A stretch of DNA of 60,345 bases, taken from assembly GCA_024278955.1 (NCBI GenBank), contig JAJRSE010000054.1, positions 1-60,345 of the forward strand. Reading direction: 5' to 3'. The notes under the pieces are model-generated. The model was not told the DNA's origin. It did not search any database and saw only the letters and a list, made by a program, of their open reading frames with translations. The position numbers and the translations under genes are program-made. Below, piece after piece: positions 44,180 through 54,196 of the stretch. Every line of letters starts with the position of its first letter. Positions within the stretch are counted from its first letter, which is position 1. The DNA is from Planctomycetota bacterium. GTDB lineage: Bacteria; Planctomycetota; Planctomycetia; Pirellulales; Lacipirellulaceae.

Positions 44180-45472
44180 CTATTCATCACGCAACCGTGG
44201 GTCGAGTGCGTCCCGAACGCCATCGCCTAGGAAATTGAGCGCCATGAGCGTCGTGCCTAGTGCTAGGCTGGGGAAGAGAATAAGCCACCAGTAAATTTTT
44301 ACCGGCGTGATGACCTTGATGCCTTCGTTGGCTAGCAGTCCCCAAGAGACGTCGGGCGGCTCAACTCCTAATCCTAGAAACGATAAGAAAGCCTCAAACA
44401 GCATGACACGCGGTATGGTTAGCGTCAGGTAAACTAACACGACGCTAAAAAGATTGGGCATCAAGTGTAAAAAGATGATCCGTGCCTGCCCCGCGCCTAG
44501 CGAACGGGCCGACTCGACGAACAGCTCGGTCTTGAGCGAAATGACTTGGCCTCGGACGACTCGCGACATCGTCAACCAATAGATGGCTCCCACGACCAAG
44601 AAAAATATCGTAATGCGATCGATGCCCCAGTAGGCCAATTCGTCGGCAACGCTCTCTTCGCCCAAAATTGTGATCAGAAAAATCACCACAAAAATAAACG
44701 GTATTGAGTATCCCACATCAACAAGCCGCATCATCACATCATCAACCCATCCGCCCAGATAGCCCGCCACGGCACCGTAAGTAACACCAATCACCAGCGA
44801 AACCAGCGTCGCTACTAAGCCCACAATCAGCGATATCCTTGCTCCCCAGAACACCCGAGAGATGATATCGCGTCCCAAAACATCGCGTCCCCAGACCGAG
44901 TTGAGGCTCTTTCTTCCAAACACCGCAAAGCGTACCCGCACCATGCTACGGCTAAGCCAGCCTAAACCGGCATAGCCCAGCTTGCGATACGACTGTTGAA
45001 TCGTATCTTGAATCTCAGCATCCTTCTGACGGAAGGCTCTCTTTGCCTCGTCGTAGGCAGCTTGCTCTTTCGTCAGTCTCTCTTCACGTTCCGAAGTGCT
45101 CAAATCCTGGGGAAGCAGCTCTCGGGCACTCCGCAGTTCCGCCTTGGCACGAGCAAACGACTGTTCGAGGGCCGGCAACTGGGCTTCTAGTTCGGCAACC
45201 ACTTGCGGCATCTTCGCGATCGCGTCGAGATCTAAATCCAGCGTATCGAGCCAAAGAGGCGACGCCACCGGGGCAGCATATTGCAGCGAGGTTTGCGCCG
45301 AGTCTGGCGTCTGGAGCGGAAGCAGAGGAGTAAGGAATGCCAGCACCGAAATCACGATCAAAGTAACCAAGGAAGCCATCGCTACGCGATTCCGGCGCAA
45401 GCGTCGCCACGCATCTTCCGACAGCGACATTCCCTTGGTCGAACTTGTCAAATTGTTAGCTTCCTCAGTCAA
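44180..45472 (-). CDS. oppC: Peptide ABC transporter permease OppC-like, with coiled-coil insert
   Basis: 430 residues, about 130 longer than typical OppC. It begins at a TTG (45472) with AGGAG nine bases upstream. TM1 (residues 30-52) is followed by an unusual insert of roughly 100 residues (about 65-165) predicted to be coiled coil and outside the membrane (ELEAQLPALEQSFARAKAEL, AAYDEAKRAFRQKDAEIQ). The remaining permease has GRDVLGRDIISRVFWGARIS, the EAA-type loop ARSLGAGQARIIFLHLMPN and DPRLRDE at the end. It pairs with OppB and OppA; the ATPases are not adjacent. The insert may be a docking site for another component. Confidence 0.88.
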   Translation of the reverse strand: MTEEANNLTSSTKGMSLSEDAWRRLRRNRVAMASLVTLIVISVLAFLTPLLPLQTPDSAQTSLQYAAPVASPLWLDTLDLDLDAIAKMPQVVAELEAQLPALEQSFARAKAELRSARELLPQDLSTSEREERLTKEQAAYDEAKRAFRQKDAEIQDTIQQSYRKLGYAGLGWLSRSMVRVRFAVFGRKSLNSVWGRDVLGRDIISRVFWGARISLIVGLVATLVSLVIGVTYGAVAGYLGGWVDDVMMRLVDVGYSIPFIFVVIFLITILGEESVADELAYWGIDRITIFFLVVGAIYWLTMSRVVRGQVISLKTELFVESARSLGAGQARIIFLHLMPNLFSVVLVYLTLTIPRVMLFEAFLSFLGLGVEPPDVSWGLLANEGIKVITPVKIYWWLILFPSLALGTTLMALNFLGDGVRDALDPRLRDE

Positions 45473-45562
45473 GCACCTAGTCTCCTAATAGATAACCAGC
45501 AGAAAAAAACGTGTTCATCCGCATCCGACTTCTTTCTTGTTGCCGGGAAATCTTCAAAAACA

Positions 45563-46480
45563 TTATTCTAACCGCACCCTCGGATCAAGCACCGCGTACG
45601 ACATATCCACGAGCCAATTCATCGTATAAAGCAACACCGTGTACAACATGACCAATCCCATTGCCAGTGTGTAGTCACGCTGTGTCGCCGCTTGAACAAA
45701 GTGGGAACCCAAGCCCGGGATTGCAAACACTTGTTCAACCACAAGCGAACCTGTAAGTATTCCCGCTACCGCAGGGCCTAGAAACGAAACCACAGGCAGC
45801 AGCGCCCCCCGCAAGGCATGTACCAGCACCACTCGCAACGGCGAGACCCCCTTGGCTCGTGCCGTGCGTATGTGATCTTGCGAAAGCACGTCCAACATGC
45901 TGGTTCGCGCAATCCTCGCTACGTACGCAGCATAGGGGGCGCCCAAACAAAACGCGGGCAGGACCAGTTGGTTGATGCTCCCCCATCCGGCCGGTGGAAA
46001 TAAAGGAATCAAGAAGGCAAACAGAACAATACAGATGCCTGCGATCACAAAATTCGGCAGCGCAATACCAATCGTTGCGATGAGCATCAACGAAAAATCA
46101 CCCCAACTCCCACGAAACACCGCGGAAACAATGCCTGCTAGTAGCCCAAACGATACGGCAAGCAGCAACGCAAACAACCCCAAGGCCATCGATACCGGCA
46201 AGCCCTCGGCAATCACTTCGTTCACCGTGTAGTCGGTCAGTTTGAAGCTATGGCCAAAATCGCCACTGAGGTAATTCCCCAGCTCAATCCGATACTGTTC
46301 GCCAAGACCTTTATCCAGGTTGTAGCGTTTCATTAACAGCTTTTCAATTTCTGGTTCCAAGGCACGCTCGCTATCGAATGGTCCTCCTGGAACAGCACGC
46401 ATCAGAAAAAACGAGATCGTAAAAACAATCCACAACGTGAGTGCCATCCACAGCAAACGCCGAAAACAAAAAGCGATCAT
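45563..46480 (-). CDS. oppB: Peptide ABC transporter permease OppB-like
   Basis: 305 residues with six predicted membrane segments. The N-terminal TM1 and the motif ITFSFFLMRAVPGGPF-like (TISFFLMRAVPGGPF) are typical of OppB/DppB. The cytoplasmic loop with RTSMLDVLSQDHIRTARAKG is the EAA motif for ATPase contact, and the end is SYAVLDPRVRLE. Its ATG overlaps the stop of oppA (ATGA) and oppC begins 90 bases after its stop. It would form the heterodimeric channel with OppC. Confidence 0.92.
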   Translation of the reverse strand: MIAFCFRRLLWMALTLWIVFTISFFLMRAVPGGPFDSERALEPEIEKLLMKRYNLDKGLGEQYRIELGNYLSGDFGHSFKLTDYTVNEVIAEGLPVSMALGLFALLLAVSFGLLAGIVSAVFRGSWGDFSLMLIATIGIALPNFVIAGICIVLFAFLIPLFPPAGWGSINQLVLPAFCLGAPYAAYVARIARTSMLDVLSQDHIRTARAKGVSPLRVVLVHALRGALLPVVSFLGPAVAGILTGSLVVEQVFAIPGLGSHFVQAATQRDYTLAMGLVMLYTVLLYTMNWLVDMSYAVLDPRVRLE

Positions 46481-48363
46481 GGGCGGGCCTTCACTTTCAT
46501 AAACTCATTCGGGCCGTCATTCTCGCGGTCGATCCAAATGGCCCAAAGCGGATGGACATCTTGGATATTGTTATAAAAACCTCGCACATAAGGTTTGACC
46601 ATGTTCTTAGAAACATAGAAATAAATTGGCAAAATAGGCAGTTCGTCCATCAGTATCCGTTCGGCTTTCTCCAAAAGTCGAAACCTCTTGTCAGGATCAA
46701 ACTCGTGGCCTGCCTCGCGGATTAACCGATCGTATTCCTCGCTGCTCCAGCCTGTGTTATTTTGCTCGCCTTCCGTGACAAACATATCGAGAAAAGTATT
46801 CGGGTCGGTATAGTCACCAATCCAGGCACGGCGGCTCACGTTGTACTGCATCTGCCGTTGGCTGGAGAGATAAGAGGCCCACTCTTCATTTCGAGTTTTG
46901 ATCGAGATACCCAACTCTCGTTGCCACTGTTTTCGGATGAGCTCGGCAATTGCTTGATGGGCTTCGCTCGTATTGTAAAGAATATCAAGACGCGGAAACC
47001 CTTTGCCCTCGGGAAAACCGGCCTCGGCAAGCAACCGACGGGCCTCGGCTGGATTTTCCTCGAAGCTTTCTTGCGTTTCGTAGCCTTCGATCCCCGGTGG
47101 CACCAGGCTCAAACATGGAGTCTCTCCTGCGGACATGATCTTGGTCGTGATCTCTTCACGATCCAGGGCAAGCGAAAGGGCCTTCCGAACACGGAGGTCA
47201 TCGAGTGGTTTGCGATTGGTATTAAGCATGTAGTAGTACACACCTAAAAACGGCGTCGGGTTGAGATCGTTGCGAGGAGGATCTTCTTTGAGTAATATCC
47301 GCAAAGCAGCAGGCGGTGGCGTGACAATCCAGTCGGCCATCCCTGTCAAAAAAAGGTTAAGCCCGGTCGTGTAGGAATCGACTGCCAAAGCATCGACCAC
47401 CCCCAACTTCACCTCGTCACGATTCCAATAGGTTTCGCTTCGCACCAGTCGAATTCGATCGCGAATACGTCGGAACTCGATACCGAACGGCCCATTGGTC
47501 ACTAGATTCTCGGGCTTCGTCCACAGCGGAGAACCGTAGGTCTCAACACACTTCTGATTGACTGGAAACAGTGGGTAGTAGCCGGTGAGTTTGAGAAAAA
47601 AGGGGGTTGGAGCCTCAAGGGTCATCCTAAGCGTGAGCGGGTCGATCACTTCGATTCCCACTTCACGAAAATCCAGCAACACCTGACGGCACCAGCCGAT
47701 GCCCGTGGGCGGATCGTTGCTTGCCGCGTCTTGATCGTCCGTCGGTCGAAAACGCTGCTCGCTCCCGTCGACTTCTACGACGAACTCCCGCTCGCCGGTA
47801 TCTGCGATCTCCTCAATCGAAACGAGTTTTCCATGCAACAACTCTCCGCGAAGCGTATTGATTGCGTCAACCGGCAAGTTCAACTCGACCTCCACCTTGT
47901 CGCCCGGCGCAATCCCCCGGCCTCCCAGACTGTAACGACGGGCATTCTTGAGATACCATGCTTGATACGCATACTCGGCCACGGTACGAGGCCCAAGGAA
48001 TCGTCGCATTGAGTAGAGAATATCGTGGGCCGTAACAGGCGAGCCATCTGACCAGCGCGCCGCTTCACGCATATGAAAAGTATAGGTAAGCTGGTCCTCC
48101 GAGATTTCCCAGCTCTCGGCCAAGGCGGGAATCGGTTCGAGCGTTTCGGGATGCCAGCGGGTGAGGCCCTCAAAAATTGCGGTGACGATCCGCTGCTCCG
48201 GAGAACCATTCACAATCGCCGGGTCGACGCTCTTGATCTCGGTGCCATTGATAAACGTAAAATCAGCCGGCGGCAGGCTCGTGCCTAGCGTTGCCCAGGC
48301 GATGCTTGCCAGCAGCACGCCAAGCATGCTCCAGCCGATCAGCGTGCGAGGGTTCACAGGCAT
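46477..48363 (-). CDS. oppA: Peptide ABC transporter substrate-binding protein OppA-like
   Basis: About 628 residues. The ATG at 48363 is preferred; a TTG six bases upstream is possible. An N-terminal hydrophobic segment (LIGWSMLGVLLASIAWATL) is an export signal or anchor, without a lipobox cysteine. The solute-binding fold type 5 shows FINGTEIKSVDPAIVNG, EGLTRWHPETLEPIPALAESW, YSMRRFLGP and LDREEITTKIMSAGE. An extra stretch of about 65 residues near 175-240 is charged and not typical. It binds oligopeptides or related compounds and delivers them to OppBC. First gene of the operon. Confidence 0.9.
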   Translation of the reverse strand: MPVNPRTLIGWSMLGVLLASIAWATLGTSLPPADFTFINGTEIKSVDPAIVNGSPEQRIVTAIFEGLTRWHPETLEPIPALAESWEISEDQLTYTFHMREAARWSDGSPVTAHDILYSMRRFLGPRTVAEYAYQAWYLKNARRYSLGGRGIAPGDKVEVELNLPVDAINTLRGELLHGKLVSIEEIADTGEREFVVEVDGSEQRFRPTDDQDAASNDPPTGIGWCRQVLLDFREVGIEVIDPLTLRMTLEAPTPFFLKLTGYYPLFPVNQKCVETYGSPLWTKPENLVTNGPFGIEFRRIRDRIRLVRSETYWNRDEVKLGVVDALAVDSYTTGLNLFLTGMADWIVTPPPAALRILLKEDPPRNDLNPTPFLGVYYYMLNTNRKPLDDLRVRKALSLALDREEITTKIMSAGETPCLSLVPPGIEGYETQESFEENPAEARRLLAEAGFPEGKGFPRLDILYNTSEAHQAIAELIRKQWQRELGISIKTRNEEWASYLSSQRQMQYNVSRRAWIGDYTDPNTFLDMFVTEGEQNNTGWSSEEYDRLIREAGHEFDPDKRFRLLEKAERILMDELPILPIYFYVSKNMVKPYVRGFYNNIQDVHPLWAIWIDRENDGPNEFMKVKARP

Positions 48364-48451
48364 AGCCAAAGCTGCTCCGATAGAGAAAATAAAAAGGACG
48401 TCGGCAACAGCTTAACGTCTTTTGGCATTCAGCTCAAAGGGAATTGCTTAC

Positions 48452-48946
48452 TTGTTTGAACATCAACGCCACAAACCGCTCCGCCAGCTTGCCCAGCCGC
48501 GAGAGCTTCTCGTCGTCTGTGCCCCAATGCGAAGCAATGTGAATCTCTCTCGAATCGCTCGGGCTGCCAGTTGCTGCGGCGTCGAGCGGATTCTCTGTAC
48601 CGGCACGGCCAAGCTCGACCGCCGCATCGCCCGCGACGGTGCCGATACGCTACAAATCGAAACCCACCGTACTTTGCCCCCGGTACTCGGCGAGCTACGC
48701 GTTCAGGGCTACCGGCTGGTTGGCCTCGAACAAACCACCGATTCGTCGGATTTGCACGCCTATCGTTTTCAACGGAAAACGGCATTGGTTATCGGCAACG
48801 AGCGAACGGGCCTCAAGCCCGAGGTCTTAAAGTTACTAGACGAGGTTGTCGAAATACCTGTTTGGGGAATGCCTTACAGCTACAACGCCGCAACGGCCAC
48901 AGCCATGACTCTCTACGAATATTGCCGCCAGTACCCCGACGGCTAG
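48452..48946 (+). CDS. SpoU/TrmH-family RNA 2'-O-methyltransferase
   Basis: About 164 residues from a TTG at 48452 with AAAGGGA nine bases upstream; a longer TTG start ten codons earlier is possible. It is the catalytic domain only. Conserved segments: NVNLSRIARAASCCGV (motif 1), TALVIGNERTGL (motif 2) and VEIPVWGMPYSYNAATATAM (motif 3). In motif 3 the usual SLNVS is SYNAA. It methylates the ribose of tRNA or rRNA using S-adenosylmethionine through the SPOUT knot fold. It stands alone between oppA and the MFS-like gene. Confidence 0.85.
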   Translation: MFEHQRHKPLRQLAQPRELLVVCAPMRSNVNLSRIARAASCCGVERILCTGTAKLDRRIARDGADTLQIETHRTLPPVLGELRVQGYRLVGLEQTTDSSDLHAYRFQRKTALVIGNERTGLKPEVLKLLDEVVEIPVWGMPYSYNAATATAMTLYEYCRQYPDG

Positions 48947-49106
48947 CTGCCCGTTGTATGAGAGTGGCAAGTTCGAGTTTTGATCTTTACAACGGTTAGC
49001 CCGCTTACGCCGGCAGTCGCTCGTTCTTCTTGTGAGCTATCTTTTCTGGTGATCTCGCTGCGCGCTGACTTTTTGCGAAGCGACCCAACCGACAAGGAAT
49101 TGCTCG

Positions 49107-51227
49107 ATGTCTGAGGAACTATCAAGTCGACCTGAACAGCGAAAACTCGCTTGGTGCTTTGCCATGGCGATCTTCGTTAGCGCTTTCTTGGTGTTCCAGG
49201 TCCAACCAGTTATCAGCAAGGTAATTCTCCCCTGGTTTGGCGGCAGCCCTGCCGTTTGGACTAGCTGCATTCTGTTCTTTCAGACCGCCCTGTTTGCGGG
49301 ATACGCCTATGCCCATTTCAGCGTCAGTCGCCTAACGCCCAAATGGCAAGGCGGCATTCACCTGTTGTTGATCGCGTTGGCACTTTACGCCTTGCCGATT
49401 ACTCCCTCGCCCGAGTGGAAACCAATCGATGGCTCGTGGCCGACCTTACGGATCTTGGGTATTCTCACAGCAAGTGTTGGATTGCCTTATTTTTTGCTCG
49501 CTTCGACGGGGCCATTGTTGCAAGCGTGGTTCGGCCAATCGTTTCGACATACCTCGCCCTACCGCTTGTATGCCCTCTCAAATACCGCCTCGATGTTAGG
49601 CTTGCTAACGTATCCCTTAGTTTTTGAACCTGCTTTCACAACGGCCGGTCAGAGCCAACTCTGGTCGCTCGTATTCATCGCGTTCGCCGCGCTTTCGGCG
49701 GGACTTGCTTGGCGGCTCTTTATTCGCGTAAACCGGTCGCTCGACTCGAAGCTCCCAGATAGCGCCGAGCCTTCAGAAACAACCTCGGCCTTACCAACAA
49801 TCGGCCAGCGAATCGCTTGGCTTGCACTCGCTGCCTATGGTTCAGCGATTCTGCTAGCCACCACAAATCACGTTTGCCAAGACGTGGCCGTGATTCCCCT
49901 ACTTTGGGTGATTCCACTATCGCTCTACTTGCTGTCATTCATCATCTGTTTCGACAATCCGCGTTGGTACAGCCGCTACTGGTGTGGTCGAGGACTCATC
50001 GTGGCTGCGTTTCTCGCCGCTATGGTCTCTCGAATCGGCGAAACGCTGCCCGTGTTTGTCGAGATTAGTGTCTTCTTCGTCCTGCTGTTGCTGGCCTGCA
50101 TGGTTTGCCACGGCGAGCTTGTCCGTCGTCGGCCACAGAAAATCTATTTGACGATGTTCTACCAGTACTGCGCTGCCGGAGGAGCCCTGGGCGGCATTGT
50201 GGTCAGCCTCGTCTGCCCCTATCTGTTCAACGGATTTTTTGAAATGAATGTTTGTCTCTTGGTAGCCTACCTGCTGGGGCTTTATGTCGCTGTTCGATCG
50301 GAGACGACGCTCGACTCGGCACAACCGAAAACTCGTAAACTTGCTCCTTACCTCTTGGGCTACGTCGGACTTCTAGCGATCGCTTGGGGACAATTCGGAG
50401 GAGTTTCGAACTCGGCAATTGCAGCAACGCGAAATTTCTACGGTGTGCTCACCGTCCAAGATCGCGAGATCAACGTCCCGGGAGAACCGACTCGCAAATT
50501 ACGCGAGATACTTCATGGCCGTATTCAGCACGGCTCGCAGTGGATCGACGACGACCTACGACGCATCCCCACCACTTACTACGCCAAAGAAACCGCTGTC
50601 GGCCAGCTTCTGCTCGAAATGGGCAACGACCGTTCGCTTCGCGTTGGCGTCATCGGCCTGGGTGCCGGCACTCTGGCGGCCTACGGCAAGCAGAGCGACT
50701 ACTATCGTTTTTACGAAATCAATCCCGACGTCGTCGATATCGCTCGACGTTACTTCACCTACTTGTCTGACCTTCCCTCCGAGTCGGACGTGATACTTGG
50801 CGATGCTCGCATCTCGCTCGAAAGAGAATCTCCCCAGAACTTCGACGTCCTCGTTCTCGACGCCTTCAGTGGAGATGCCGTGCCTGCTCATTTAATTACC
50901 GTCGAGGCAATGCAGATCTATCTTGGCCATCTCAACAAACATGGCACGTTGGCGATTCATATCAGCAATCGCCATATCGACCTGCTGCCGGTTGTCGCGG
51001 GGCTGTCTCGGCACTTGAATCTCCAGTGGCGGCACATTCCGACCCGCATGGACCTAGGAAACGGCAGCGGCATCTGCGAGTGGGTCGTTGTTTCACGAGA
51101 GTTTAAGCCACTAGAAATGCTAGTTGCTGATCGCGAAGCGGCTCGAACACTCGAATCGAAAAAAGAGCTTCCTCTCTGGAAAGATGACTTCAGCAACATC
51201 CTCGGCGCACTGCGAAGTAAAAAGTGA
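49107..51227 (+). CDS. Membrane protein fused to a spermidine-synthase-like domain
   Basis: 706 residues. The ATG has AAGGA nine bases upstream. Residues 15-420 contain about eleven membrane segments (FAMAIFVSAFLVFQVQPVISK, WTSCILFFQTALFAGYAYAHF). Residues 435-705 form a spermidine-synthase-like methyltransferase fold with VGVIGLGAGTLAAYG (about 515), YEINPDVVDIARRYFTYL and LVLDAFSGDAVPAHLIT. Such fusions are common in environmental bacteria. The acidic aminopropyl-transfer residues are not all clear, so the substrate is uncertain; it may be a polyamine or another small amine. Membrane location is expected. Confidence 0.85.
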   Translation: MSEELSSRPEQRKLAWCFAMAIFVSAFLVFQVQPVISKVILPWFGGSPAVWTSCILFFQTALFAGYAYAHFSVSRLTPKWQGGIHLLLIALALYALPITPSPEWKPIDGSWPTLRILGILTASVGLPYFLLASTGPLLQAWFGQSFRHTSPYRLYALSNTASMLGLLTYPLVFEPAFTTAGQSQLWSLVFIAFAALSAGLAWRLFIRVNRSLDSKLPDSAEPSETTSALPTIGQRIAWLALAAYGSAILLATTNHVCQDVAVIPLLWVIPLSLYLLSFIICFDNPRWYSRYWCGRGLIVAAFLAAMVSRIGETLPVFVEISVFFVLLLLACMVCHGELVRRRPQKIYLTMFYQYCAAGGALGGIVVSLVCPYLFNGFFEMNVCLLVAYLLGLYVAVRSETTLDSAQPKTRKLAPYLLGYVGLLAIAWGQFGGVSNSAIAATRNFYGVLTVQDREINVPGEPTRKLREILHGRIQHGSQWIDDDLRRIPTTYYAKETAVGQLLLEMGNDRSLRVGVIGLGAGTLAAYGKQSDYYRFYEINPDVVDIARRYFTYLSDLPSESDVILGDARISLERESPQNFDVLVLDAFSGDAVPAHLITVEAMQIYLGHLNKHGTLAIHISNRHIDLLPVVAGLSRHLNLQWRHIPTRMDLGNGSGICEWVVVSREFKPLEMLVADREAARTLESKKELPLWKDDFSNILGALRSKK

Positions 51228-51263
51228 GCTGACTTCCATTTGATCTGGCAGCTTGCTTGCTTG

Positions 51264-53069
51264 CTACACCGCAGCGAACGCTCGGATGTCTGCTTCGAGC
51301 TGATCCAACCGTTCAACTAGCTTTTGCTTGGCCTGGTCGAGGTTCGCCAGCTGTTCAGGCGGCTCGTAAGCAAACATGTAAAGCTTAATCTTCGGTTCGG
51401 TCCCGCTTGGACGAATCGCCACATAGTTGCCTTCAAATTCCAGATCAAGAATCACCAAGTCGCCCTTCGGGCCAGGCAACGGTTGTTTCTCCCCGCCTGC
51501 AAGTGTGGTCGTTTGTGTGAAATAATCGCGTGCCTGGCGAACCGCTGTGCCGGCCAACTCTTGCGGCGGCGAGTCGCGGAATTGTTGCATCAGCTCTTTC
51601 ATTCGCCCCATCCCTTCACTTCCCGGCATCTGAACCGAGACGGTACGCTCCTCATGCACCCCGTGTTGCCAAAACAGCGAGTCGAGCTTTTCGTGAAGCG
51701 TCTGGCCATCGGCCTTTAAGTTGGCAGCCAACTCGCTTAGCAACAGCGCCGCGACCGAACCGTCTTTATCGCGAACATGCTGTCCGGCAAGATAACCGTA
51801 CGATTCTTCGGTGCCAAACAAAAAAAGCTCGGGACCTTCTTCGTCGATCACTCCAGCAATCCATTTGAACCCAACCAAAAGATCGTCGCGGGTACGCACG
51901 CCGTAGCTGTCGGCAATCCGCCGCGTTAGCTGGGTGGTCACAAGAGTCGTGACCACGTAATTTTCTGGCGAAAGCTCACCGCGTTTCTGCCGAGACTCAA
52001 GAACGTAATCGGTCAGCAAGGCCCCAATTTGGTTGCCGGTAAGTGTTTTCCACTCGGCCCCCTCGGCCATCGTAAGCGGGGCTGCACAACCTAGTCGGTC
52101 GCAATCGGGGTCGGTTGCCATAATCAAATCGGCTCCGACTTGGCTTGCGTACTCAATAATCGCGTCGAAAACTTCTGGGTTTTCAGGATTGGAAACATGG
52201 CCAGGCACGTTGGGGAAATCGCCATTCGGTTCGGCATGAGGACCAAAAATTTCCACTTGCGAGAAACCGGCCTTCTCTAACACCGGGCAAACAGCCGTCG
52301 CGCCCACTCCGTGAAGCGGGGAGTAAACGATTTGCAAGTCCCGAGGGCCAGGCGTTGAAAGGCTCGCCACGGCCTCGATAAATGCGACATCGATTTCGTC
52401 CTGACAAGCAACGATTCGCCCGTCGGCCAAGGCCTCGTCGAACGAAACTCGCTCAATCATGCCGGTCGACATCACGCAATCAATCACCCTTTGGTCATGC
52501 GGCGGCAAGAGCTGCCCGCCGGTCGACCAGTAAGCTTTCACCGCGTTGTCGCTCGGAGGATTGTGACTCGCTGTCACCATGATGCCACATGCGCAATCTT
52601 TCAGTCGCACCGCGAACGAAAGCTCCGGCGTGCTACGATGCCCTTGCAAGAAGTAAACTTTCAGCCCTGCCGCAACCATGATCTCGGCACACAGTCGAGC
52701 AAAATGCTCCGAGCGATGACGCGTGTCGTATGCGATCGCACAAGAAAGCCCTTCTTTTGTTTTGGCCTGCGAGTTGGCATAAGCTGCCAGCCCCTGCGCA
52801 CTTTCGCCGATCGTCCGATCGTTAATCGCATTGCTACCAATCGGATACATTCGGCCTCGCCGACCGCCGGTGCCAAATGGAATAATTGTCCAAAAGACGT
52901 CGTCCAGTTGTTGCCACTCCCCTCCTTCAATATGCTCGGCCAATGCGGAAGCATATTCGGCATACTTGGGCTCGGTGAGCCACGACTTGAGGTTATCGAG
53001 GGCACCCGGAGTGATCTTTTTGTCGGCAGCGGCCTGCTCGACTTGGCTTAGAAGAGTTTGAGTAGACAT
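51264..53069 (-). CDS. Phosphoglucomutase/phosphomannomutase, PgcA-type
   Basis: 601 residues, length of the long bacterial alpha-phosphoglucomutases. The active-site serine loop is MVTASHNPPSDNAVKAYW (about residue 166), the metal loop MATDPDCDRLG (about 321), the sugar-binding loop GTEESYGYLAG and the phosphate-binding loop RPSGTEPKIKLY (about 553), giving all four domains. It interconverts glucose-1-phosphate and glucose-6-phosphate, or the mannose equivalents. It converges with the spermidine-synthase-like gene with a 36-base gap and has no neighbour on its strand. Confidence 0.92.
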   Translation of the reverse strand: MSTQTLLSQVEQAAADKKITPGALDNLKSWLTEPKYAEYASALAEHIEGGEWQQLDDVFWTIIPFGTGGRRGRMYPIGSNAINDRTIGESAQGLAAYANSQAKTKEGLSCAIAYDTRHRSEHFARLCAEIMVAAGLKVYFLQGHRSTPELSFAVRLKDCACGIMVTASHNPPSDNAVKAYWSTGGQLLPPHDQRVIDCVMSTGMIERVSFDEALADGRIVACQDEIDVAFIEAVASLSTPGPRDLQIVYSPLHGVGATAVCPVLEKAGFSQVEIFGPHAEPNGDFPNVPGHVSNPENPEVFDAIIEYASQVGADLIMATDPDCDRLGCAAPLTMAEGAEWKTLTGNQIGALLTDYVLESRQKRGELSPENYVVTTLVTTQLTRRIADSYGVRTRDDLLVGFKWIAGVIDEEGPELFLFGTEESYGYLAGQHVRDKDGSVAALLLSELAANLKADGQTLHEKLDSLFWQHGVHEERTVSVQMPGSEGMGRMKELMQQFRDSPPQELAGTAVRQARDYFTQTTTLAGGEKQPLPGPKGDLVILDLEFEGNYVAIRPSGTEPKIKLYMFAYEPPEQLANLDQAKQKLVERLDQLEADIRAFAAV

Positions 53070-53257
53070 CGTCGATTCGTATCAGCCGTGGTAAACTTGG
53101 GAATTAAAGGAAACGTAGCATTTCAGCAAGCAGCACTTCAGCAACGCGAAGAAGAATGGGTCGTGGAGCGTTCCATTCTTACGTCAGTTGGGCGAAATGT
53201 TACAAGCAAACCAAAATAACAACCTACACCAAGCTGTAGGAGCGAGAAAGGCCGGCC

Positions 53258-54196
53258 ATGCGAGGTCCTAGTATTTTCAGAACCGGACTACTATTAGTCG
53301 GCAGAACCCTGGTATTCGTCGGCGCCACCCTGGTATTCGCCGAAACAGCGTTAGCGGCAGAAATACCTTCGAAGCGAGCTCGACCGCCCAAGTGGTCGAA
53401 GGAAGTCCGCGACACCTTTTTTATCGATGCGCGAAAACAGCTCGTCGGCACACGGCCAAGGAAGGCCCAGGCTTCCTCAAATGCCCCGGAAACGATTTCG
53501 CCAAGCGAGGGGCTCTCTTGGTCTTCACAAATTGATGCCGACACGCTCACGACCGAGATAAAACGCGTTGCCAACCAACTCTCAAAATCGGTTGCAAAGC
53601 CTGGGCTCTTCAACAGCGGGGGATATCAAGACTGCCGCCGCGACTTTGCCTTGCTTGCCCTGCTCATGCGCGTCGTCGAAGAATTTGACCAACAGGTACG
53701 TTGGCAACGCGACGCGGGCCCCATGCGACGACAACTCGAATACGCGGCTGTCCTGTGCGAAGAAGCCAATGAACCAAGCTGGGCTGTTGCAAAGCAAACG
53801 CAAAATTTATTGGCCGATCTTATCCGCGGCCAATCACCTCAAGTCGATATAGAAAGAGAAAACCAGCCGGTCGATCGCGCGCAGCTCATGCTACGGATGG
53901 AACGCTCAAATAAAGAGATCCTTGGTCCTTCGCTCTCGAACAAAAAAATGTTTCGACGTCACAGCGAAGCGGTCGCCCATGAGTCGCAAGTTCTAGCGGT
54001 CTTGGCAAAGGTCATCGTAGAGCAGCCCTACGACTACTCTGAGGAGGAGGAATTTATCGCCTTCGCCCGCCAGCTAGGCGAAGCGTCGAACGCGATGGCA
54101 CGAGCGGCAAAAGAAAATGATTACGACCAAGCACGCTCTGCGGCAGGGCGAATAACCCAATCTTGCAGCCATTGCCACGAAGACTATCGCGGTTAG
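53258..54196 (+). CDS. Exported protein with C-terminal haem site (cytochrome c'-like)
   Basis: 312 residues. It has a signal-like start (FRTGLLLVGRTLVFVGATLVF, then ALAAE). A helical body of about 250 residues ends with the haem motif CSHCHEDYRG (about residue 302). A single CxxCH close to the C-terminus with helices before it is the layout of class II cytochromes c. The helices directly preceding it (FARQLGEASNAMARAAKENDYDQARSAA) match that domain; the N-terminal half is extra and unrecognised. It could be a periplasmic electron carrier or gas-binding protein. No electron-transfer genes are adjacent. Confidence 0.75.
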   Translation: MRGPSIFRTGLLLVGRTLVFVGATLVFAETALAAEIPSKRARPPKWSKEVRDTFFIDARKQLVGTRPRKAQASSNAPETISPSEGLSWSSQIDADTLTTEIKRVANQLSKSVAKPGLFNSGGYQDCRRDFALLALLMRVVEEFDQQVRWQRDAGPMRRQLEYAAVLCEEANEPSWAVAKQTQNLLADLIRGQSPQVDIERENQPVDRAQLMLRMERSNKEILGPSLSNKKMFRRHSEAVAHESQVLAVLAKVIVEQPYDYSEEEEFIAFARQLGEASNAMARAAKENDYDQARSAAGRITQSCSHCHEDYRG

